The translations under genes and the position numbers were made by a program. Below the pieces are notes generated by a model that saw only the letters and a list, made by a program, of their open reading frames with translations, did not search any database and was not told where the DNA came from. Shown in pieces: positions 6,876 through 12,208 of a stretch of 12,208 bases of DNA; the stretch's first letter is position 1; each line of letters begins with the position of its first letter. Origin of the DNA: Bacteroidales bacterium UBA5515 (GTDB lineage: Bacteria; Bacteroidota; Bacteroidia; Bacteroidales; P3); NCBI GenBank assembly GCA_002423895.1, contig DIOL01000008.1:1-12208 (forward strand), read 5' to 3'.

Positions 6876-7700
6876 TTAGTTTAGACGTAAAAATAAGTAA
6901 ATAAAAATAAATGGAAGGGTTATAAAGAGTATATCGAAACGATCCAATATGCCTCCATGTCCAGGTAGTATTTTGCCACTGTCCTTAACTCCCATTTGTC
7001 TTTTAAACATTGATTCAACCAAATCTCCAAATGTTCCAATTATGCAAATTATTGCTCCTAATATCATCCAGTCAAAAAACTCTAATGGGGAGTTTGTTAA
7101 CTTAAATAATATAATGGAAGCAATTTGAACAGCAATAACTCCTCCAAAAAATCCTTCCCAGCTTTTCTTAGGAGATATTCTTTCAAAGAGTCTTCTCTTT
7201 CCAAACTTTATTCCTACCAAATAGGCAAAGGTGTCGTTGCACCAAGCCAATATAAATACACTCAATAGAATAATTGGTATAAAGTTATTGGGCAAAAACT
7301 GAGGGTTTACAATAAAGTTTGTTAATCCCAAAGGAATAATAATGTAAACAACTCCTAAAATGGTGTATGCAATATTGGTGAATGGGTTTTCTTTATTACG
7401 AAAGAGTTCCATAATGAATATTGCAAAACAAAGGAAAAGAGAAATTGTTATTGAGTATTTGGTTTCTATTTGAAATACTTTTAATGCAAAAAAACTATAT
7501 GTTGAAATGGCTAATAAATAGCCCATAGGTTTTTGTGGAGAAATTGAATTAAGTTTAGAGTTATTGTAAAATTCATACAGTGCAATTAATGAAATTGCTC
7601 CAAAGAATATGGCAAGTACAATGGGATTGATGATTATTGCAAAAATAACTGCTAATACATAAAAGGTACCTGTAATTGTTCTTTGAGTAATATTTTTCAT
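6876..7700 (-). CDS. cdsA: Phosphatidate cytidylyltransferase (CDP-diglyceride synthase)
   Basis: CdsA makes CDP-diacylglycerol from phosphatidic acid and CTP, the branch point for all phospholipids, in the cytoplasmic membrane. The protein has 274 residues and about eight hydrophobic segments. The C-terminal part has WCNDTFAYLVG (153-163), SPKKSWEG (176-183) and the CdsA signature at 222-256, with GTFGDLVESMFKR, the Lys-Asp-Ser core (239-241) and LPGHGGILDRFD (245-256), including the acidic residues that bind metal and CTP. It is 4 bp downstream of the LUD gene and 14 bp upstream of psd, so two phospholipid steps are encoded side by side. Confidence 0.95.
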   Translation of the reverse strand: MKNITQRTITGTFYVLAVIFAIIINPIVLAIFFGAISLIALYEFYNNSKLNSISPQKPMGYLLAISTYSFFALKVFQIETKYSITISLFLCFAIFIMELFRNKENPFTNIAYTILGVVYIIIPLGLTNFIVNPQFLPNNFIPIILLSVFILAWCNDTFAYLVGIKFGKRRLFERISPKKSWEGFFGGVIAVQIASIILFKLTNSPLEFFDWMILGAIICIIGTFGDLVESMFKRQMGVKDSGKILPGHGGILDRFDILFITLPFIFIYLFLRLN

Positions 7701-7704
7701 GATT

Positions 7705-8313
7705 CTAATTAGTTTGAATTAGGTTTTCTACTGTGAAAAGATAGAGCTCTTTAATCTCTTCTTTCAAAATATAACTTGGATTAAGGGTGAAAATATGCTT
7801 AGGGATATTTTCAGAAGTTTCATTGAGTGCTGTTGCTAAATCTAATGCAATTTGCGAAGTAAAAACAATGATAATGAATATGCCTGGGAAGATTTCAAAC
7901 TTGGAGTTGTCAATTTGATTGGAAGTAATGGTTATAAGGCTGTTTCTTGCTGAAACACTATGACATAAGGTTATGCCAACATTTTTTGTTCCATCAAAAC
8001 CATCATTGCCTTGAATTCCATTGCTGCCTAAAAACTCCTTTAAATTATTACCCAAAACAGAAATATCATTTGCCCAATTTCTATATTCTATCATGGAGTG
8101 GAGTTTATTAATCAGGTCGTTTTCATCCCTGCAATAAATAAACTTTCCTCCACATTGAACTATATTTTCAGCAAATATCATTAATGGATCATCGTCAATG
8201 GTACTATAAAAATCTGCTTCCATATCTATATTTGGGTATGGAATATCTGCCTTATCTAATACAGAATTACGCAATAATTTTAATATAGCTCCTTTTTCGG
8301 AATTCCCTCTCAT
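7705..8313 (-). CDS. Divergent LUD-domain (LutC/YkgG-like) protein
   Basis: A 202-residue cytoplasmic protein lying 12 bp after ftsH and 4 bp before cdsA, the place where Bacteroidota commonly carry a LUD-domain gene. The central block NVGITLCHSVSARNSLITIT (111-130), followed by FEIFPGIFIIIVFTSQIALDL (139-159), matches the LutC fold pattern in which a VGIT strand leads to an A-x-(T/S)G(T/S) turn and then a P-x-x-H-I-like strand. Two family hallmarks are altered: the Ala-x-Thr-Gly turn reads ARNSL (122-126), and the usual Gly-Pro-Ser...Gly-His-Gly-Pro C-terminal stretch is replaced by LNPSYILKEEI (177-187). LutC proteins take part in lactate oxidation with LutA/LutB, but neither partner is here, so a role in lactate use is not supported. 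Function unknown. Confidence 0.65.
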   Translation of the reverse strand: MRGNSEKGAILKLLRNSVLDKADIPYPNIDMEADFYSTIDDDPLMIFAENIVQCGGKFIYCRDENDLINKLHSMIEYRNWANDISVLGNNLKEFLGSNGIQGNDGFDGTKNVGITLCHSVSARNSLITITSNQIDNSKFEIFPGIFIIIVFTSQIALDLATALNETSENIPKHIFTLNPSYILKEEIKELYLFTVENLIQTN

Positions 8314-8325
8314 GAGTTTTTATTT

Positions 8326-10440
8326 CTAATTTACTTCTTCTTCGGAAATAGGATTAGACTCTGTTTTGTTTTCTTCTATATTTGAATTTGTATTGTTTTC
8401 GGCGCTTTCTTCAACTTTTTCAAAAGGACGTTTGCCAAAAATCAATTCCAAATCTTCTCTAAATATTACTTCTTTTTCAACAAGTTGCATTGCAAGTTTG
8501 TCAAGCTTTTCTCTATGTATTGTAAGTATTTCCTTAGCTTTTTGATAAGCTTCTTCAATCATTTTGTGGATTTCATTATCAATGCTTTCAGCTGTTTTTT
8601 CAGAGAAAGGTTTTGTGAATCCATATTCGCTTTGTCCTGTTGAGTCGTAGTAGCTTATGTTTCCTATTTTTTCGTTCAGTCCATAGTATGCCACCATTGA
8701 ATAGGCCATCTTGGTTGTTCTTTCCAAATCATTTAATGCTCCTGTTGAAACTTCTCCAAAAACAATATCTTCTGCTGCTCTTCCTCCCAATAGAGAAATC
8801 ATTTCGTGCATAAGTTGTGATTTGGTTGTGATTTGTCTTTCTTCTGGCAAATACCATGCTGCTCCAAGTGCTTGTCCTCTTGGAACAATGGTAACTTTAA
8901 CCAATGGACTTGCATGTTCAAGCATCCAGCTAACTGAGGCATGTCCTGCTTCGTGATATGCTATTGTTTTCTTTTCGTTTGGAGCTATTACTTTATTCTT
9001 CTTTTCCAATCCTCCAATAATTCTGTCAACTGCATCAAGGAAATCCTGTTTGCCTATTAGCTTTTTGTTGTGTCTTGCTGCAATTAAGGCTGATTCATTA
9101 CAAACATTTGCTATGTCTGCTCCAGAAAATCCTGGGGTCTGTTTTGCAAGAAATTCAATATCTACACTTTTCTTGTCATATTTCAGGTTCTTGGTGTGAA
9201 CTTTAAATATTGCTTTTCTTTCTTCAAGGTCTGGAAGGTCAACATGTATTTGACGGTCAAATCTACCTGCTCTTAAAAGTGCTTTATCCAAAACATCTGC
9301 TCTATTGGTTGCTGCAAGTATAATTACTCCTGCATTTGTCCCAAATCCATCCATTTCTGTAAGGAGTTGGTTTAATGTGTTTTCTCTTTCATCGTTTGAA
9401 CCTGATGCAAGATTTTTTCCTCTTGCTCTACCAATTGCATCAATTTCATCAATAAAGATTATACATGGTGCTTTTTCCTTTGCTGTTTTAAACAAGTCTC
9501 TAACTCTTGATGCTCCAACTCCAACAAACATTTCAACAAAATCAGATCCAGAAAGAGAAAAGAAAGGTACTTTGGCTTCTCCTGCAACTGCTTTTGCTAA
9601 TAATGTTTTACCTGTTCCTGGAGGACCAACTAATAAGGCTCCCTTTGGAATTTTACCTCCAAGGTCTGTATATTTCTTAGGATTTTTCAAAAAGTCAACA
9701 ATCTCCATTACTTCAAGTTTGGCTCCTTCCAATCCTGCTACGTCTTCAAAGGTTGTTTTAACGTCATTTTCCTTGTCGTAAAGTTTGGCTTTTGATTTTC
9801 CAACATTGAAAATTCCTCCTCCCATTCCTCCACCTGAAGATGAATTTCCTCCTCTCATCATTCTGAAGAATACTATCCAAATAACAATTAAAATAATAAA
9901 AGGTAGTATGAATGAAAGACTTTCTCCCCAAAAGTTTTTCCTTGTTTCAGGTGTAAAATTAATTCTGTGTGAACTAATAATCTCACTCTTTTTAACATCA
10001 CTTTCAACGCCAATAGTATCTCTTGCTATCCATTGGTTTTCTACATCTTTTAGCTGTTCTCTAAATTGTGAAAATTCTACAAATTTATAAACATAGAAGC
10101 TTTCTTTAACGTTTGTTTGTGTGCCTAAAAATCCTGATTTTGGTTTTAAGTCATTATATAATGAATCAGTTTTTATTGCATCTGGTTTAATATATACTTC
10201 TGCAAAATCTTTATTGACAACGATTATCTTAGAATAGTCTTTCTTCAAAAGAACTTGTTGAAGCTTTCCCCATTCAATTTCTCTGTTTATTCTTGAATCT
10301 CCATTATCTGTAAAGAACATTATTCCTAAGAAAATGAAGACTGCAATATAAATCCAATAAATGTTAAAGGTGAATTTTGGCTTCCCTTTAATTGGATTTT
10401 TAAAATTGCTCTTATTTTTGTTTGTTTGTTTGTTCGCCAT
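8326..10440 (-). CDS. ftsH: ATP-dependent zinc metalloprotease FtsH
   Basis: A membrane-anchored AAA+ protease that extracts and degrades membrane and regulatory proteins as a hexamer. Membrane segments lie at about 27-44 and 175-193 and flank a periplasmic domain of about 130 residues, longer than the roughly 70 in E. coli, as I recall for Bacteroidota. A Gly-rich linker (197-209) leads to the AAA module: Walker A GPPGTGKT (272-279), pore loop MFVG (304-307), Walker B IIFIDEID (327-334), and the second region of homology with arginine fingers Arg393 and Arg396 in RAGRFDR. The M41 protease site is HEAGH (496-500), with Asp571 (LNDLE) as the likely third zinc ligand. A Glu/Asn-rich tail (674-704) ends the 704-residue protein. 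It is 12 bp downstream of rsfS. Confidence 0.97.
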   Translation of the reverse strand: MANKQTNKNKSNFKNPIKGKPKFTFNIYWIYIAVFIFLGIMFFTDNGDSRINREIEWGKLQQVLLKKDYSKIIVVNKDFAEVYIKPDAIKTDSLYNDLKPKSGFLGTQTNVKESFYVYKFVEFSQFREQLKDVENQWIARDTIGVESDVKKSEIISSHRINFTPETRKNFWGESLSFILPFIILIVIWIVFFRMMRGGNSSSGGGMGGGIFNVGKSKAKLYDKENDVKTTFEDVAGLEGAKLEVMEIVDFLKNPKKYTDLGGKIPKGALLVGPPGTGKTLLAKAVAGEAKVPFFSLSGSDFVEMFVGVGASRVRDLFKTAKEKAPCIIFIDEIDAIGRARGKNLASGSNDERENTLNQLLTEMDGFGTNAGVIILAATNRADVLDKALLRAGRFDRQIHVDLPDLEERKAIFKVHTKNLKYDKKSVDIEFLAKQTPGFSGADIANVCNESALIAARHNKKLIGKQDFLDAVDRIIGGLEKKNKVIAPNEKKTIAYHEAGHASVSWMLEHASPLVKVTIVPRGQALGAAWYLPEERQITTKSQLMHEMISLLGGRAAEDIVFGEVSTGALNDLERTTKMAYSMVAYYGLNEKIGNISYYDSTGQSEYGFTKPFSEKTAESIDNEIHKMIEEAYQKAKEILTIHREKLDKLAMQLVEKEVIFREDLELIFGKRPFEKVEESAENNTNSNIEENKTESNPISEEEVN

Positions 10441-10452
10441 TTCTAATAAATA

Positions 10453-10833
10453 TTATTGAACATTTTCTAAATGAGTTTGTGGAGCATCTTTCCACATTTG
10501 TTCTATTTTGTAAAAATCACGTGTTTCTTCAAGCATAACGTGAATAATTACATCAAAATAATCTAATAAAACCCATTGACAATTTTGAAGTCCTTCAATT
10601 CTTTTTGGACTTAAGCCAACAGCTTTTTTAATTTCTTGTTCTATTGCATCTGTTATTGAATCTATATGTGAAGGAGAGTTGCCTGTGCAAACTATATAGT
10701 AGTCAAATAATGATCCTTCTATTTCTTTTAATGATATTAGTGTAATATCTCTTCCTTTTTTGTCTTGTATCCCCTTGATTGCTATCTCTGTTAGCATAAG
10801 TGAGGATTTGTTTGTATTTTTTCTTACTGCCAT
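10453..10833 (-). CDS. rsfS: Ribosome silencing factor RsfS
   Basis: RsfS binds ribosomal protein uL14 (RplN) and blocks subunit joining when nutrients are short. The family features are visible: a KKGRDITLISL-like strand, YYIVCTGNSPSHIDSI, and the C-terminal block WVLLDYFDVIIHVMLEETRDFY leading into the IEQMW helix. I place the start at the ATG at 10831-10833 (protein MAVRKNTNK, 126 residues). Two codons earlier there is a TTG that could give a 128-residue form, but nothing favours it. The gene is first in the seven-gene cluster, directly behind a TATCTTTG promoter box. It may therefore link translation control to FtsH and envelope synthesis. Confidence 0.92.
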   Translation of the reverse strand: MAVRKNTNKSSLMLTEIAIKGIQDKKGRDITLISLKEIEGSLFDYYIVCTGNSPSHIDSITDAIEQEIKKAVGLSPKRIEGLQNCQWVLLDYFDVIIHVMLEETRDFYKIEQMWKDAPQTHLENVQ

Positions 10834-10854
10834 TTTCAAAGTTTAATTAACCAG

Positions 10855-10862
10855 CAAAGATA
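10855..10862 (-). promoter_or_regulatory. Promoter (-7 box) of the rsfS-ftsH-...-mtgA cluster
   Basis: On the minus strand the sequence reads TATCTTTG followed by C, an exact TAnnTTTG(C) box, 21 bases upstream of the rsfS ATG. A TTG at 10885-10887 lies 22 bp further up, slightly beyond the usual 19-21 bp spacing. As no other good box was found inside the cluster, this is the likely main promoter for all seven genes. Confidence 0.55.
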
Positions 10863-11018
10863 CATTATTTTACAATATTAATAACAACTAAAAAAGAAAA
10901 AACGATTTTATACAAAAAATTGATGTTTCTAAATAAGGTTTTAATGAGTCTTAATCTTTGTCTAACGAATGCAAAATACCATTTCTTGTAAGCAATATTT
11001 ATAGCTTTTTATTTGGGT

Positions 11019-11051
11019 TTTGAGATTGAAGTCAATTCTTTTATATTTTTG
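11019..11051 (+). promoter_or_regulatory. Promoter of birA
   Basis: TTTG at 11019-11022, a 21-bp spacer and TATTTTTG (11044-11051) followed by C match the Bacteroidota promoter pattern on both elements. The expected transcript would have a leader of about 40 bases before the ATG at 11098. This promoter is divergent from the rsfS promoter within the 264-bp intergenic region 10834-11097, which otherwise shows only AT-rich sequence. Confidence 0.55.
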
Positions 11052-11097
11052 CATCATAAATAATTCAAGAAAGAGAAACAGGAAATAAAATAATAAG

Positions 11098-11832
11098 ATG
11101 AGCCATTATAATATTCATTGGTTTGAAAGTTTGCATTCTACTCAGGACTATTTGAAAAACTCCTTTGATGATTCTTTGCCTAAATGGACTGTTATTGTTG
11201 CAAAAGAACAAATAAAAGGGAAAGGACAGGGGCAAAATGTTTGGGAGTCGGAAAAGTATAAGAATCTAACATTTTCAATTTTGCTTTATCCCAATTTCTT
11301 ACAGGCAAGAGATCAGTTTCTTGTTACTCAAATTCTTTCCTTGGGAATTTATGACTTTCTTAGTCGTTACTTATCTAATGTATTTATTAAATGGCCAAAT
11401 GATATTTATGTTGGGGAAAACAAAATATGTGGTATTTTAGTACAGAATCAAATAATAGGGATGGAATATTCAACTGCCTTTTGTGGAATAGGTCTTAATG
11501 TTAATCAAACTGAATTTAGTTTTGCTCCAAATCCAACATCATTAAAATTGGAATTAGATAGAAGTTTTAATTTAGATATATTATTGGAGGAAGTTTTGGA
11601 TTGTATAAGGATAAGATATGAACAGTTGGAGAATAATTTGATTGCTGATTATAAAAAAGAATACATGGAGAAACTGCTATTTTATAATGTTTGGAGTAAA
11701 TATTTATATTGTGATAGCGAAATAATGGAGGCTAAAATAAAAGATGTTGATAATTTTGGTAGATTAATTTTGGAAAATAGGGGAGGAAAAGAGATAATTG
11801 CAGACTTAAAACAACTAAAATTTCTATTTTAA
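11098..11832 (+). CDS. birA: Biotin--[acetyl-CoA-carboxylase] ligase, catalytic-only form
   Basis: The enzyme activates biotin to biotinyl-AMP and attaches it to the lysine of biotin carrier proteins. The 244-residue protein begins directly with the catalytic domain (HWFESLHSTQDYL), so it lacks the N-terminal helix-turn-helix of E. coli BirA and should not act as a repressor. Conserved blocks are KWPNDIY (98-104), KICGILVQ (109-116) and GIGLNVN (130-136), and a C-terminal SH3-like domain covers about 199-244. The biotin/adenylate loop reads GKGQGQNVW (41-49). Compared with E. coli GRGRRGRKW, the residue aligned with the loop's last conserved Gly is Gln46. The gene is transcribed away from rsfS and followed at once by a hairpin. 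Confidence 0.93.
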   Translation: MSHYNIHWFESLHSTQDYLKNSFDDSLPKWTVIVAKEQIKGKGQGQNVWESEKYKNLTFSILLYPNFLQARDQFLVTQILSLGIYDFLSRYLSNVFIKWPNDIYVGENKICGILVQNQIIGMEYSTAFCGIGLNVNQTEFSFAPNPTSLKLELDRSFNLDILLEEVLDCIRIRYEQLENNLIADYKKEYMEKLLFYNVWSKYLYCDSEIMEAKIKDVDNFGRLILENRGGKEIIADLKQLKFLF

Positions 11833-11834
11833 TC

Positions 11835-11868
11835 ATGAAATTAAATATTTCATTTTTATTTATTTATC
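11835..11868 (+). terminator. Candidate intrinsic terminator after birA
   Basis: Three bases after the birA stop, ATGAAAT (11835-11841) pairs with ATTTCAT (11847-11853) across a 5-base loop, followed directly by a T-rich run (TTTTTATTTATTTAT). The stem is AT-rich and weak, so the call rests on its position and the T tract. Confidence 0.45.
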
Positions 11869-11932
11869 TTCGAGTGTGATATTTTTTTTACTTTTTCTTC
11901 TCGAAAAATTAGGTGGAAATATTGAAAGTTGA

Positions 11933-11966
11933 TACCTTTGCACCCGCTTTAAAAAGGTCTTTGAAA
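11933..11966 (+). promoter_or_regulatory. Upstream tRNA-operon promoter box with boxA-like leader
   Basis: TACCTTTG (11933-11940) followed by CACCCGC is a perfect TAnnTTTG(C) box, but no TTTG lies 19-21 bp upstream. Sixteen bases downstream, GGTCTTTGAAA (11956-11966) resembles the boxA antitermination element known from rRNA leaders (consensus near TGCTCTTTAA). The two together look like the start of a stable-RNA leader. Confidence 0.4.
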
Positions 11967-12003
11967 TGTGAAAGAACAAATTTCAAAAAAATGTTTGAAA
12001 AAT

Positions 12004-12034
12004 TTTGTTGTTTCAAAAAATGTTTCTAACTTTG
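12004..12034 (+). promoter_or_regulatory. Proximal promoter of the tRNA-Thr/tRNA-Tyr operon
   Basis: TTTG at 12004-12007, a 19-bp spacer and TAACTTTG (12027-12034) followed by C match both elements of the Bacteroidota promoter. Transcription should start around 12041, about 30 bases before tRNA-Thr. It lies downstream of the box at 11933-11940, so the operon appears to have two start sites. Confidence 0.6.
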
Positions 12035-12069
12035 CAAACTCTTTTGTCTTTTTTTGAAGATGAAAATTT

Positions 12070-12143
12070 GCCGATGTAGCTCAGTTGGCCAGAGCAGCTG
12101 ATTTGTAATCAGCTGGTCGGGGGTTCGAATCCCTCCATCGGCT
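12070..12143 (+). tRNA. tRNA-Thr (anticodon UGU)
   Basis: A full cloverleaf is visible. The acceptor stem GCCGATG/CATCGGC has seven perfect pairs. The anticodon arm (12097-12113) has stem GCTGA/TCAGC and loop TTTGTAA with anticodon TGT at 12104-12106. The T arm carries GGTTCGAAT. The discriminator is T at 12143 and is followed by CAAG, so the 3' CCA is not encoded and must be added enzymatically. Confidence 0.96.
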
Positions 12144-12150
12144 CAAGTTA

Positions 12151-12208
12151 GGGAAGGTACCAGAGTGGTCAAATGGGGCAGACTGTAAATCTGTTGGCGA
12201 CGCCTTCG
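12151..12208 (+). tRNA. tRNA-Tyr (anticodon GUA), 3' end beyond window
   Basis: Seven bases after tRNA-Thr, GGGAAGG begins an acceptor stem. The anticodon arm GCAGA/TCTGT has loop CTGTAAA with anticodon GTA at 12185-12187, and a long variable arm (GGCGACGCC) follows, typical of bacterial tRNA-Tyr. The T arm and the 3' acceptor strand lie outside the window. In many bacteria tRNA-Thr/Tyr/Gly/Thr precede tuf, so an elongation factor Tu gene may follow. This is inference. Confidence 0.93.

Noticed and set aside
7705..8313. Lactate utilisation operon (lutABC)
   Set aside because: Only a LutC-like domain is present, with altered hallmarks. No LutA- or LutB-type iron-sulfur protein genes are nearby.
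9305..9781. 158-codon open frame on the plus strand opposite ftsH
   Set aside because: It lies fully antisense to the AAA module of ftsH, has no recognisable domain or promoter, and its composition is what the reverse of a conserved gene would give.
10834..10839. TTG start two codons upstream for rsfS
   Set aside because: It adds only two residues, has no ribosome binding site to favour it, and the in-frame ATG at 10831-10833 is the simpler start.
1..12208. A new defence, mobile or secretion system
   Set aside because: Every sizeable gene falls into a known housekeeping or signalling family. No integrase, transposase, nuclease, toxin or phage protein is visible, so a novel multi-gene system is not supported here.

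Overview
The window is AT-rich chromosomal DNA, most likely from a member of the Bacteroidota (probably order Bacteroidales). Three things point there: promoter boxes of the TAnnTTTG type in front of most transcription units, sparse Shine-Dalgarno sequences, and the gene order rsfS-ftsH-LUD-cdsA-psd next to a short birA, which I recall as common in that phylum. No phage, CRISPR array, IS transposase or recognisable defence system is present. Most of the window is housekeeping. The accessory part is the left end.

Left end (1-688): no gene. The first 530 bases are a patchwork of short intergenic repeats: a long imperfect palindrome (20-124), three copies of a 28-bp repeat built on TCCCCTTTAGGGGA, a heptamer tandem repeat, and a three-armed element with GATT/AATC spaced every 8-10 bases (281-421). 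A promoter follows, then a large orphan sensor histidine kinase (689-3352) with a periplasmic substrate-binding-like sensor domain and a C-terminal receiver-like domain that has lost its phospho-accepting aspartate. It converges on, and overlaps by 12 bp, a MATE-family efflux pump gene on the minus strand.

Centre (4754-10833, minus strand): a tightly packed seven-gene cluster read rsfS, ftsH, LUD-domain gene, cdsA, psd, rluA-like pseudouridine synthase, mtgA. Gaps are 4-15 bp and one junction overlaps by 1 bp, so it is probably one operon starting from a TATCTTTG box at 10855-10862. It joins ribosome silencing and rRNA/tRNA modification to membrane proteolysis (FtsH), phospholipid head-group synthesis (CdsA, Psd) and peptidoglycan glycan-chain polymerisation (MtgA): a growth and envelope operon. 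The MATE gene follows after 63 bp and has its own promoter-like box.

Right end: birA (biotin-protein ligase without a DNA-binding domain) is divergent from the operon. After it come a hairpin terminator candidate, a leader with two TAnnTTTG boxes and a boxA-like sequence, then tRNA-Thr(UGU) and the first 58 bases of tRNA-Tyr(GUA), which is cut by the window end.

The unusual points are the repeat patchwork, the degenerate receiver, a LUD protein lacking the family's Gly-rich C-terminal motif, and an altered biotin-loop motif in BirA.
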